A stretch of 12,521 bases of DNA from Oscillospiraceae bacterium (GCA_024404215.1 JAKSQI010000033.1:1-12521), one strand, 5' to 3'. Counted from the stretch's first letter, positions 1-7,036 are shown. The notes: a model not told the origin generated them from the letters alone. Program-made: numbers and translations.

Positions 1-108
1 AGAAAGGCAGGCAGAGCAATTTGATATTTTTTCGTTCTATGTTAAATAACAAATTCAAGTTTGATGCTTCATCAATAGACTGGCATATTTCTCCTAAAAA
101 ACAGAAAA
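1..108. other. Left-edge sequence, possible tail of an upstream plus-strand gene
   Basis: This AT-rich stretch has no complete gene. Reading plus frame 2 from the edge gives a short open stretch ending at a TAA at 47-49 (last residues FSFYVK). Frame 3 stays open to about position 134. Either could be the end of a gene that starts outside the window, but neither has any recognisable motif. From 152 to 247, between the terminator hairpin and the anti-sigma stop codon, I see nothing beyond AT-rich filler. Confidence 0.2.
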
Positions 109-151
109 TCAAAAGACAAGAGAGGCCAATATGACCTCTCTTGTCTTTTGA
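109..151 (-). terminator. Intrinsic terminator of the dusB-sigma-anti-sigma operon
   Basis: A perfect 17-bp stem (109-125 with 135-151) closes a 9-nt loop. Read on the minus strand it is followed by a T-rich tract (TTTTCTGTTTTTT). It lies about 100 bp past the anti-sigma stop, so it should end that minus-strand transcript. On the plus side the following bases are A-rich at first, so plus-strand termination is less likely though possible. Confidence 0.85.
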
Positions 152-247
152 GAATAATAATTTTTGAATATACCGTATCGATTGCCTAACCCACTTTGAA
201 ACATTCGTTACGGACACTTGCCATTTGCCGAAAGGGCTTGTTTTGAT

Positions 248-1072
248 TCATTGGGTTATTTCTGCCAAAATCACCAGGTTCTCGGCATCCGGGTTACCGC
301 TGAACCAACAGTAGGCACCGTACTCCTCCATCAGTTCTGCCAGGGCATTTTCCGCATCCACAGGCAGGGTATACCAATCATAACCGTCCTCAGTTTTCAG
401 ATGCTGAGGCCCCAGGTTGTTTACTTTCTCAGGCAACGTGCCATAGCAGACGATTTCACCGTAGTATTCCGACAGAACGGGATCCTCCCGCCATGCCTCC
501 GGGTCATACACGGAACCGCCGCAGTCCAGTTGGGATTCCTCGCCCCAGCCGTCGCCAAGAGGCTCTTCCATGGTCTCTTCCGCAAATAGTTCGGCATCGG
601 CCTCCGGTTCCGGCTCTGCCGCCCACCCAGCAGCAGGGGCCGCCGCTGCCTCTGTCGTCTCACCCTCAGCTGCCGGTTCTTCAAAGCTATAAGTTGCCAA
701 AGCGTTTTCCGTCTTAGCATCTGTAGCTGCCGCAGTCATTGGCCTATCCCCTTTTGACAGCCCCAGCTTTAAGGTCTTGGGCAGGGCAAGGGTAACCAAA
801 GCCACACAGGCCACCGCTCCGGCAGCCAGGCCAATCCAGCGTTTGTAATTACGACGGGGCTCCTTGGCAATCCGGGCCATGGCTCCGGAAACCATGGTAT
901 CCGGCACAGGCACCGTCAGTTCCTCCTCCGCCAGCTCAGCATACAAATCCAGCAGTGATCGGCATTCGGCGCAGGTCTCCATATGCCTGCGCAAAGCATC
1001 CTGCTCCCCCGGGGTTAACCGGCCGTCTAATCCTGCACTAAGCAGGTCACGGTAGCTTTCACACCCCGTCAT
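248..1072 (-). CDS. Membrane anti-sigma factor with zinc-finger (ZAS/zf-HC2) domain, RsiW-like
   Basis: A 274-aa protein likely to sequester the ECF sigma factor encoded just upstream. The N-terminal ~45 residues carry the anti-sigma zinc-binding pattern: an early Cys4, then His30-x3-Cys34-x2-Cys37 (HMETCAEC). A basic stretch and one membrane segment follow at about 79-98. The remaining ~175 residues should be extracytoplasmic. They start with an Ala/Glu-rich acidic linker (about 115-185) and end in a small Tyr/Trp-rich domain I do not recognise. An ATG at 1111 would add 13 residues. I chose the ATG at 1072 because an excellent ribosome binding site precedes it and the protein then starts in the usual ZAS manner (MTGCESY). 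This start overlaps the end of the sigma gene by 14 bp, typical of translationally coupled sigma/anti-sigma pairs. Anti-sigma identity is clear; the stress sensed is unknown. Confidence 0.9.
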   Translation of the reverse strand: MTGCESYRDLLSAGLDGRLTPGEQDALRRHMETCAECRSLLDLYAELAEEELTVPVPDTMVSGAMARIAKEPRRNYKRWIGLAAGAVACVALVTLALPKTLKLGLSKGDRPMTAAATDAKTENALATYSFEEPAAEGETTEAAAAPAAGWAAEPEPEADAELFAEETMEEPLGDGWGEESQLDCGGSVYDPEAWREDPVLSEYYGEIVCYGTLPEKVNNLGPQHLKTEDGYDWYTLPVDAENALAELMEEYGAYCWFSGNPDAENLVILAEITQ

Positions 1073-1676
1073 TCCGATCACCTTCCTTTCTATCTCTTTG
1101 ACGGGAAGCATTTGGAAAAGTTCCCTTCTCCCTTATTCTTTCTGCCAAAGTCTGTCGGGCCCGGCTGATGCGGGAACGAACCGTTCCCACAGGCAGTTCC
1201 AGTTCCTCTGCAATTTCTTCATAGCTCTTCCCCTGCAGTTCCCGCAGCAGAAGAGGCTCCCTCAGTTTATCCGACAGAGCATGCATCTCCTCCATCAGCA
1301 GGCTGACCCCTTCCTTTTGCATCAGCTGCTCTTCAGGGCCCGGAGCACTGTCCGGAACATCCAGCTGGCCTTCCTCTTCCGAATCCTCGTGCTCCGTCAG
1401 GGAGAGAAGGGGATGCCGGCTGTCCCGGCGGAGATAATCCAAACAGGTATTATACACAATGCGATACATCCAGCTGTCAAAGCGGCAGTCCCCCTGAAAG
1501 CCGGGCAAGCTGCGCCAGGCCTTAATAAAGGCATCCTGTACCGCATCCTCAGCATTTTGAGGGTGCTTCAGCATTTTCACGGCCAAAGCGTAAGACCGGC
1601 TGCTGCAGGCCTTGAGCAGCTGTTCAAAAGCCCTTTGATCCCCGCGGGCCGCCTTCTGTATCAGCTTCTTTTCCAT
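1059..1676 (-). CDS. ECF (sigma-70 family) RNA polymerase sigma factor, SigW/RpoE-like
   Basis: A 205-aa alternative sigma factor that would direct RNA polymerase to a dedicated promoter set, probably for envelope stress. Region 2 spans about residues 17-85, with the typical core around NAEDAVQDAFIKAW and the promoter-melting FDSWMYRIVYN segment. An acidic linker (about 95-122) follows. Region 4 spans about 128-182, with a helix-turn-helix including SYEEIAEELELPVGTVRSR. Region 3 is absent and the length is normal for the ECF class. I start at the ATG at 1676, which has an AGGA site 7 nt upstream; a TTG at 1691 would add five residues. It sits 22 bp after the dusB-like gene on the same strand with no terminator between them, and overlaps the anti-sigma gene, so all three are probably co-transcribed. 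The exact ECF group is not determinable here. Confidence 0.93.
   Translation of the reverse strand: MEKKLIQKAARGDQRAFEQLLKACSSRSYALAVKMLKHPQNAEDAVQDAFIKAWRSLPGFQGDCRFDSWMYRIVYNTCLDYLRRDSRHPLLSLTEHEDSEEEGQLDVPDSAPGPEEQLMQKEGVSLLMEEMHALSDKLREPLLLRELQGKSYEEIAEELELPVGTVRSRISRARQTLAERIREKGTFPNASRQRDRKEGDRNDGV
1076..1088 (-). promoter_or_regulatory. Ribosome binding site fixing the anti-sigma start
   Basis: On the minus strand the sequence AAGGAAGGTGATC lies just before the ATG at 1072. It closely follows the complement of the 16S rRNA 3' end (AAGGAGGTGATC) with one inserted base. The AGGAAGG part sits 8 nt from the ATG. It lies inside the end of the sigma gene, which favours coupled translation and argues against the longer start at 1111. 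Confidence 0.7.
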
Positions 1677-1698
1677 GGCTGCATCCTGCAAAAATAGG

Positions 1699-2673
1699 TC
1701 ACCTCAGTGCTCGTTTCATCCGGGCTGTCAGGCGATGGACATCCTCCAGGGTTTCCAATGCCACCAGCTTCTCCCGGAAGAAGGCTGCATGGGGCACTCC
1801 CTTAAGATACCAGGGGTAGTGCCGCCGGGCCTCAAGACAGGCGGTTCTCTCTCCCTTTCTGGCAGCGGAAAGCTCAATCTGCCGGACAGCAGTGTCACAG
1901 CGCTCTTCAATGGTGGGCCGGGCAGGCAGAGGCCGTCCTTCCAACCGGGCCAGCGCCTCCCGGAAAATCCAGGGGTTGCCAAAGGCACCCCTGCCAATCA
2001 TCACAGCATCCGCCCCGGTATACTGCAGAATGTGAGCAGCATCCTCGGCCGTAAATACATCTCCGTTAGCAATAACCGGCAGGGACACTGCCTTTTTCAC
2101 CTGGCGGATAATATCCCAGTCCGCTTTTCCGGCGTACATTTGGGTTCGGGTACGGCCATGAACAGCAATGGCTGCCGCCCCGGCCTTCTCGGCCATGCAG
2201 GCAAATTCCACAGCGTTCACGCAGCCTCCGTCCCAGCCCTTGCGGAACTTCACCGTCACCGGCACAGATACCGCCGCCTTCACCGCACGGATAATATCTG
2301 CCGCCAGCTCAGGGGTTCGCATCAGAGCAGAGCCATCCCCGCTTTTAACAATTTTGCCCACCGGGCAGCCCATGTTAATATCCAGCACATCGGCCCCGGA
2401 CAGGGCAAGGGCTTTAACCGCCGAGCGGGCCATGCAATCCGGGTCACTGCCGAAAATCTGCACAGCGAAGGGCTTTTCGCCTGGCCCGGGCATTAGTAGC
2501 TCCGTTGTTTTTTCACTGTTAAAGTCCAGCGCCTTGGCGCTGACCATTTCTGTTATGGTATAGCCTGCCCCCATTTCCCGGCAGATGGCACGAAAGGCCG
2601 GGTCGCTGACGCCGGCCATGGGAGCCAGCACTAAGGGATTAGGCAACGTTATGGTTCCGATTTGGAAGCTCAT
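1699..2673 (-). CDS. dusB: tRNA-dihydrouridine synthase, DusB-type
   Basis: A 324-aa flavoenzyme that reduces specific uridines in the tRNA D-loop to dihydrouridine, using FMN and NADPH in the cytoplasm. It is full length and TIM-barrel-like. It opens with LANP-type substrate/flavin contacts (LPNPLVLAPMAGVSD, about 10-24). The catalytic cysteine is Cys103 in DINMGCPVGKI. FMN-binding residues include Lys142 in VKFRKGWD and His172 in VHGRTRTQMY, with the C-terminal flavin-phosphate motif IANGDV...GADAVMIGRGAFGNPW at about 201-235. The start at 2673 has a GGAGGGG site 5 nt upstream. It is first in a probable operon with the ECF sigma and anti-sigma genes. The DusB assignment among Dus families rests on the motif wording and could be a near paralogue. 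Confidence 0.93.
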   Translation of the reverse strand: MSFQIGTITLPNPLVLAPMAGVSDPAFRAICREMGAGYTITEMVSAKALDFNSEKTTELLMPGPGEKPFAVQIFGSDPDCMARSAVKALALSGADVLDINMGCPVGKIVKSGDGSALMRTPELAADIIRAVKAAVSVPVTVKFRKGWDGGCVNAVEFACMAEKAGAAAIAVHGRTRTQMYAGKADWDIIRQVKKAVSLPVIANGDVFTAEDAAHILQYTGADAVMIGRGAFGNPWIFREALARLEGRPLPARPTIEERCDTAVRQIELSAARKGERTACLEARRHYPWYLKGVPHAAFFREKLVALETLEDVHRLTARMKRALR

Positions 2674-2709
2674 GGCATCCCCTCCGGTTTCTGTTCATAG
2701 TACGGCATC

Positions 2710-2738
2710 ATTGTACGCAATCCGCCTTTCAAAGTCAA
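2710..2738 (-). promoter_or_regulatory. Sigma-A-type promoter for the dusB-sigma operon
   Basis: On the minus strand, TTGACT (2738-2733) is followed after exactly 17 bp by TACAAT (2715-2710). Transcription should start near 2703, giving a leader of about 30 nt before the start at 2673. Each hexamer differs from consensus at one position. No equally good promoter is visible for the divergent glycosyltransferase. Confidence 0.75.
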
Positions 2739-2854
2739 TGCCGGGGTATCCGCCCGGTTTCGGCTTCATCCCTTCTTCATCGGATTTTAATCCCCCGCCC
2801 GCTTTTATCTTAATCACCAAAGGACTATGCTTTTTCCGGAAGGAGGGCTTCGCC

Positions 2855-4057
2855 ATGCAAACCATCTGCAGCCTGTTTTTCGCCGTGATAAAAGTCTTTT
2901 CCGCCTATTTTGCCCTGCTGGGCCTCTGCACCCTGCTGCGCCGCCGCCCCGCAACCGGCCCGGTGGCCTTGAGCCGCTTCGCCGTATTGGTGGCTGCCCG
3001 CAACGAAGCCAGCTGTATTGTTGGCCTCATAGAAAGCCTGAAAAAGCAGAACTATCCCCCAGATTTGGTAGATATCTGGGTTCTTCCCAATAACTGCACC
3101 GATGATACCGCCGGGGTTGCCCGGCAGGCTGGCGCCCGGGTCATGGATATGCCCGCCCACGTGCAATCCAAGGGCGCAGCCCTAAACTGTGCCGCCGATC
3201 GGCTGCTCCGCAGTGGCAGAGCCTACGACGCTTTCTGCGTCTTTGACGCAGACAATGAAGCCGACCCAAGCTTCCTTGCAGAAATGAACCGGGCACTAGC
3301 CGGGGCCCGCATTGCCAAAAGCCGCATTCTGGCAAAAAACCCTTTTCAATCCGGAATCGCTGGTTGTTACGAAATCTATTTCTGTACTGCTAACCGTTTT
3401 CTCAACCGTGCCCGGGAGCAGCTTGGGCTGTCAGCCCGGGTTATTGGCACCGGCTTTGCCATCCGTCGGGATTATCTGCAGGAGCTGGGGGGCTTCCCCT
3501 GCCGTACCATGACCGAGGATGCCGAGCTCTACGCTGCTTGCCTGACCAGGGGTGAACGCATTGCCTACTGTGAAAAAGCCATTACCTATGATGAGGAACC
3601 CCTGACTCTTAAAGAGTCCCTGATTCAGCGCCGCCGCTGGATGAGCGGCATTGCAGATGTGGCCCGGCTCACCCTAACCACACAACTGTCTGCCTTTGCC
3701 TGCAGACCTAGCCTCTCCGGGCTGGACGGCATGCTGCAGTTCATATACCCTACTCTGCAGGCTTTTACCCCCATTTTTCTGGCTCTCGCCCTTCTCGGCG
3801 GCAGCCTAACCCTGCCCGGGCTTCTGCTTTCTCTCCCTCTGGCCTATTTGGGGGCATTGGGTATGGCTCTGCCGGCCCTGCTGCTGGAGGGCCGGCTAAG
3901 CCCCCGGCTTTGGAAGGGCCTTCTGCTTTATCCCCTTTTCATGGCTACCTTCCTGCCCTTGCAGCTGCTGGCCCTAGTGAAAAAGCAAACTGTTTGGAAG
4001 GAAATCCGCCACACCGGCGTCCGCCTGCAGGCCCTAAACGACAGCCACTCCGCCTGA
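2855..4057 (+). CDS. Membrane glycosyltransferase, family GT2, processive-synthase type
   Basis: A 400-aa inner-membrane glycosyltransferase that probably transfers sugars from a nucleotide-sugar donor to build or extend an extracellular or cell-wall glycan. An N-terminal membrane segment (about 5-27) precedes a cytoplasmic GT-A domain. This shows the N-terminal nucleotide-binding start VLVAARNE (44-51), LPNNCTDDT (77-85), the metal-binding FDADN (130-134), the catalytic TED (220-222), and the QRRRW motif (258-262) typical of cellulose-, hyaluronan- and poly-GlcNAc-synthase-like enzymes. Two or three hydrophobic segments (about 297-375) end the protein. The frame is open for 90 codons further upstream, but that part runs through the divergent gene. 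The ATG at 2855 is chosen because GGAAGGAGGG (2838-2847) precedes it by 7 nt. It is a monocistronic plus-strand unit ending in a terminator, with no accessory synthase genes next to it. Donor, acceptor and true processivity are unknown. Confidence 0.88.
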   Translation: MQTICSLFFAVIKVFSAYFALLGLCTLLRRRPATGPVALSRFAVLVAARNEASCIVGLIESLKKQNYPPDLVDIWVLPNNCTDDTAGVARQAGARVMDMPAHVQSKGAALNCAADRLLRSGRAYDAFCVFDADNEADPSFLAEMNRALAGARIAKSRILAKNPFQSGIAGCYEIYFCTANRFLNRAREQLGLSARVIGTGFAIRRDYLQELGGFPCRTMTEDAELYAACLTRGERIAYCEKAITYDEEPLTLKESLIQRRRWMSGIADVARLTLTTQLSAFACRPSLSGLDGMLQFIYPTLQAFTPIFLALALLGGSLTLPGLLLSLPLAYLGALGMALPALLLEGRLSPRLWKGLLLYPLFMATFLPLQLLALVKKQTVWKEIRHTGVRLQALNDSHSA

Positions 4058-4076
4058 ATTCCTTCTCCCTTAGCCA

Positions 4077-4112
4077 AGAGGGCGCTGAACCAGCTACGGC
4101 TCAGCGCCCTCT
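4077..4112. terminator. Hairpin terminator between convergent glycosyltransferase and BlaR-like genes
   Basis: A perfect 12-bp stem (4077-4088 with 4101-4112) closes a 12-nt loop. On the plus strand it is followed by a T-rich but interrupted tract (ATTTATTC), 19 bp past the glycosyltransferase stop. The two genes converge here, so it may stop transcription from both sides, but its minus-strand tail is poor in T. The rest of the 190-bp gap shows no further gene. Confidence 0.75.
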
Positions 4113-4247
4113 ATTTATTCGCTCAAAAGCGGGTTTACCGGTTCACAAACAGGATTCCTGCCCAATGTTACCCTTTGCTCATTTGCCTTCAGCAGGCCGG
4201 CGTTCTTCCGCAAAACCCTTACAAACCGAGACGGGAAGAATTCCGGA

Positions 4248-6464
4248 TTATTCGGCAGTAAGTTCCAATGTCTGCGCTGTCAGTTCGTTATAGGTATCCA
4301 GGTCATGAACCTCCAATTCCATGGTCAGCAGCGTACCGGTTCTAACCTCGCCATCGTTCAAGACTGCGAAGGGAATAACCACATCCACACACGCCTGCAT
4401 ACCGGCACTAACCGTCCGCATCCAGGCACTGCCAGTGGGCTCCCCGTCAACCAATACATCTGCCGCCTGAAAGCTAACATCCCTATCGGTTTTATTCCGA
4501 ACCAGCAAACGAATTCCATAGCCATATTCCCCGCTGAGGCTCAAAAACGAGAAGGGCATAGCATCGTTAATATCTGCATTAGCATCAACCCCCAGAAAAG
4601 AAACCATGCAGACTTCATTATCCAAAAGAACCCTGCCGGCTGTTTCCATCCCGGATGAAGAATTCCCTGCCTTTACAGGAATGGTGCAGTGTTGATACAG
4701 CAGACCGGGGATTTGGACAACAAAACCAATTTCAAAGATTTCAGTGATGCCGGCATCATCCAGGTCTGCCTGAAGAAGCCGTGCCTCCAGCCCCGCACTT
4801 TCCCTTGCCGGAACCGAAACCGGCGCAGGCGATTTTATCATACAGCCGTTAACCGAAAGCTGTTCTAATTGTACCGTGATATCCTCTTCCGTCAGGTTCT
4901 CTATCATCAGGTGCAGCACCGGCCCCAGGGCATCCGACTGGGTAATGCCATTGACCTCTATGCGGCAGTTCTCGCTTTCTACCAGAATCGGGTGAAAGCT
5001 TGGCTCCGGATATATTTTGGTCACTCCGCACAGGGCACCGGGGTACTCCTCTGTCACCATGCCGTTATAGGTAATTGTCACAATCTCGCCAACCAGTATT
5101 TGAGCGCCCTCCTCCAGATAGGCGGGATAGTCATACACAGCAAAGCGCTGCCCCTGCAGAGAGGCACTTTCAGCCGTAACCACCAAGGTATTGCCGTCCA
5201 GCTCTGTGACTTTTCCTCGCAGAAGAACCGACTTTACCTGAATGGAGATAATATTCTGCAAGGTCACAGGATACACACCCCCGGTGTATGCCTCGTATCG
5301 GACCTCAACAATATCCCCCACCACAGGCTCCGGTGACGATTCCGCATGCAGCAGCGGAAGGCTTATCTCCTCGGCATCAAAATACTCTTCCGCTTCCAGA
5401 GGCCTTACCTGCATGGTCCCGTCCCCTATTGCCATGACAACAGCTGTCAGATTGCGGGTTGCCGTTTGGTCCGCCTCATCGGTCTGCTCCGACGGGATTT
5501 CTCCCTCCGCAGACGGTTCGGCACCGGGATTGGTCAAAAAGACTACTGCCGCAGCCGCGCAGACAACCAGGGCCAGCAGCACAATCCAAAAGGCCGGCTT
5601 CTTATAATGCAGCACATTTTTCACTCTGCTTTTTACCCCCACCTCGCCAAAAGCCAGCGGGCAGGCAACGATATGCCTCCTTCGCACGGCACAAAGCAAT
5701 AAAGCTTCCGAGTAGCCAGCCAAGGCTTGTCGGTCCATATCCGCAACTACCTTTTCATCACAGGCTGCCTCAATATCCCGGCTGAGCAAGGCATAGGCCA
5801 ACCACATCAATGGGTTAAACCAATGGAAGGACAGCAACACATAGCCCAAGGGCTTCCACCAATGGTCCTTGCGTGCCAGATGTGCCTTTTCATGAGCTAT
5901 CACATTTTGGCAGACCTCTTCCTTCATGCCGGAAGGCAAATAAATCCGCGGGCTAATAACACCCAAAATAAAGGGTGACGGGATGTCATCACAGATATAA
6001 ACGGCATCCCCTTTGGCCATGGAGGCAGCCACTTCTTTCTTCAGTCTGCAATAGCTGACCAAGGCCACAGTCAGCATAGTTCCTGCCCCCAGCAGCCAAA
6101 TTGTCATCACCGCAGGCAGATAAACATCAGCCGTACGGGTTCCTATCGTCATACTATCCGCCGAGGTGTTGTCATTGACCAGAGCCGGCAGATCAAACTC
6201 CAGGGCCGGCTTTTCGCTTTTGCCATTATACTGGATATACTCCGGTTGCCCGTCAGCTGCGCTCTTATTTGAAAACACGTTATAGGCGGACAGGGAACTG
6301 GATAGACTAAAGGGGCAGACCAGTCGCAACGCCACCAATGCCCATAAAACACAGATATATTTTTTGGGAGCCTTTTTCAGGCACAGGCGAAGGAGAACAA
6401 CCGCCAGAACCAAAATTCCGGCTGTCACACTCATGTTCAATAGTTTTGTAAAACCGACATACAT
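4248..6464 (-). CDS. M56 family (BlaR1/MecR1-like) membrane metalloprotease with non-penicillin-binding ectodomain
   Basis: A roughly 738-aa membrane protein, likely a zinc protease that relays an external signal by inactivating the BlaI-type repressor encoded just upstream. There are four membrane segments at about 15-30, 37-53, 117-138 and 291-311. The cytoplasmic protease domain holds the zinc motif HEKAH (about 191-195) and a downstream ExxxD-type ligand region (DIEAACDEK, about 230-238). After the fourth membrane segment there is no beta-lactam-sensor domain and no clear SxxK/SxN/KTG set. Instead, about 425 extracytoplasmic residues appear to form two tandem small beta-domains (about 338-490, resembling DUF3221/OB-like folds) and then two tandem Ig-like beta-domains with VNG/VDG turns (about 495-725). 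Start: AAGGAGGG directly abuts an ATG at 6470 but lies 6 nt before the in-frame ATG at 6464, so 6464 is preferred. The gene follows the repressor with essentially no gap. Function as sensor is inferred; the ligand is unknown. Confidence 0.88.
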   Translation of the reverse strand: MYVGFTKLLNMSVTAGILVLAVVLLRLCLKKAPKKYICVLWALVALRLVCPFSLSSSLSAYNVFSNKSAADGQPEYIQYNGKSEKPALEFDLPALVNDNTSADSMTIGTRTADVYLPAVMTIWLLGAGTMLTVALVSYCRLKKEVAASMAKGDAVYICDDIPSPFILGVISPRIYLPSGMKEEVCQNVIAHEKAHLARKDHWWKPLGYVLLSFHWFNPLMWLAYALLSRDIEAACDEKVVADMDRQALAGYSEALLLCAVRRRHIVACPLAFGEVGVKSRVKNVLHYKKPAFWIVLLALVVCAAAAVVFLTNPGAEPSAEGEIPSEQTDEADQTATRNLTAVVMAIGDGTMQVRPLEAEEYFDAEEISLPLLHAESSPEPVVGDIVEVRYEAYTGGVYPVTLQNIISIQVKSVLLRGKVTELDGNTLVVTAESASLQGQRFAVYDYPAYLEEGAQILVGEIVTITYNGMVTEEYPGALCGVTKIYPEPSFHPILVESENCRIEVNGITQSDALGPVLHLMIENLTEEDITVQLEQLSVNGCMIKSPAPVSVPARESAGLEARLLQADLDDAGITEIFEIGFVVQIPGLLYQHCTIPVKAGNSSSGMETAGRVLLDNEVCMVSFLGVDANADINDAMPFSFLSLSGEYGYGIRLLVRNKTDRDVSFQAADVLVDGEPTGSAWMRTVSAGMQACVDVVIPFAVLNDGEVRTGTLLTMELEVHDLDTYNELTAQTLELTAE

Positions 6465-6466
6465 GG

Positions 6467-6829
6467 TCATCCCTCCTTGTAGGTTTCAATCATCCTCTGG
6501 ATTTCCTCAACCTCCTGGGAACTGATTTTCTTATGGGACATAAAGGCCGCAAGAAAGGCCGGCAGAGACCCGTCAAAGGCATCCTCCACAAAGCGCTCGC
6601 TGCGGGATGCATTAAACTCCTCCCGGGACAGAACCGCCGTTACCACGCCATCCTCATTTTTGAACAAGCCCTTTTCGCAGAGCTTGCGAAGTACCGTATA
6701 GGTGGTGGGCTTTTTCCAGTTCAATTCCTTTTCGCAAATTTTAACCAGTTCCCCGGAGCCCACCGGTTCTCTGTCCCAGATGATGTGGGCAAAAGCAAGC
6801 TGAACCTCTCCCAATTCCAAATCTGCCAT
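6467..6829 (-). CDS. BlaI/MecI/CopY family transcriptional repressor
   Basis: A 120-aa winged-helix repressor, the usual length for this family. The N-terminal winged helix (about 1-75) includes the family-like segments LELGEVQLAFAHIIW, then KKPTTYTVLRKLCEKGL (recognition helix and following turn) and the wing around residues 57-68. The C-terminal part (about 76-120) would form the dimerisation helices that the partner protease acts on in BlaI/MecI systems. The start has AAGGAGGG about 7 nt upstream. It is the first gene of a two-gene operon with the M56 protease, and its own promoter is covered by a long inverted repeat, so autorepression is expected. No beta-lactamase gene lies nearby, so the target is probably something other than penicillin resistance. 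Confidence 0.93.
   Translation of the reverse strand: MADLELGEVQLAFAHIIWDREPVGSGELVKICEKELNWKKPTTYTVLRKLCEKGLFKNEDGVVTAVLSREEFNASRSERFVEDAFDGSLPAFLAAFMSHKKISSQEVEEIQRMIETYKEG
6471..6478 (-). promoter_or_regulatory. Ribosome binding site deciding the BlaR-like start
   Basis: On the minus strand AAGGAGGG (6478-6471) lies inside the last codons of the repressor gene. The ATG at 6470 follows with zero spacing. The in-frame ATG at 6464 is 6 nt further on, a normal distance, so translation probably starts there. The repressor stop codon (TGA, 6469-6467) lies between the two, making coupling likely. Confidence 0.65.
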
Positions 6830-6843
6830 AACAGCGCCCTCCT

Positions 6844-6894
6844 TTGGTTTATTCAGAATAAACTTTTAATTCGAGTTTATCCTAACTAAACCAA
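6844..6894. promoter_or_regulatory. 51-bp nested inverted repeat, candidate operator for the BlaI-type repressor
   Basis: Two inverted repeats share the same centre (6869). The outer arms are TTGGTTTA (6844-6851) and TAAACCAA (6887-6894). The inner arms are ATAAACT (6858-6864) and AGTTTAT (6874-6880), with 6-bp spacers on both sides, of which three positions are also complementary. In total 18 of 21 paired positions match. The dyad covers the -10 box and most of the spacer of the minus-strand promoter and reaches into the ribosome binding site. Binding by the adjacent repressor is inferred from position and symmetry. Confidence 0.65.
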
Positions 6895-6902
6895 TTTGTC
6901 AA
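6874..6902 (-). promoter_or_regulatory. Sigma-A-type promoter for the BlaI/BlaR-like operon
   Basis: On the minus strand a consensus TTGACA (6902-6897) is followed after 17 bp by TAAACT (6879-6874). Transcription should start near 6867, about 38 nt before the repressor start codon. The -10 box is part of the right inner arm of the nested dyad, a layout suited to steric repression. Confidence 0.75.
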
Positions 6903-6930
6903 CCCCTTTTTGAAGGACAAGAACAAAGAA

Positions 6931-6958
6931 GGCTGCCACCTCATCCGAGACAGCAGCC
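6931..6958 (-). terminator. Terminator for the lipoprotein/Ltp transcript
   Basis: On the minus strand positions 6958-6931 fold into a 12-bp helix with a GGAT loop, including three G-U pairs that work only in the minus-strand RNA (in plus-strand RNA they would be A/C mismatches). A T-rich tract (TTCTTTGTTCTT) follows. The pairing asymmetry shows the direction: it ends the minus-strand transcript coming from 7802, about 80 bp past the Ltp stop. Confidence 0.75.
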
Positions 6959-7036
6959 CTCTTTTCTATTTTCTATTCATTCCATTTGGTGCAGCCCCGC
7001 CCGCTTCAGGGGCCATAGTTTACCGGAACAGTAGGC

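Noticed and set aside
1690..1770. Possible ECF autoregulatory promoter (GGAAAC- or TGAAAC-like -35) just before the sigma gene
   Set aside because: GGAAAC and TGAAAC motifs are present in the end of dusB, but neither has a convincing CGT-type -10 at 16-17 bp, so I did not annotate it.
1675..2496. 273-codon plus-strand ORF antisense to dusB and the sigma gene
   Set aside because: It runs opposite to genes with clear catalytic motifs, has low-complexity shadow translation and no ribosome binding site.
4248..6829. Beta-lactam resistance regulator (blaI-blaR1/mecI-mecR1)
   Set aside because: The sensor domain is not penicillin-binding and no beta-lactamase or PBP2a gene is present, so only family-level names are used.
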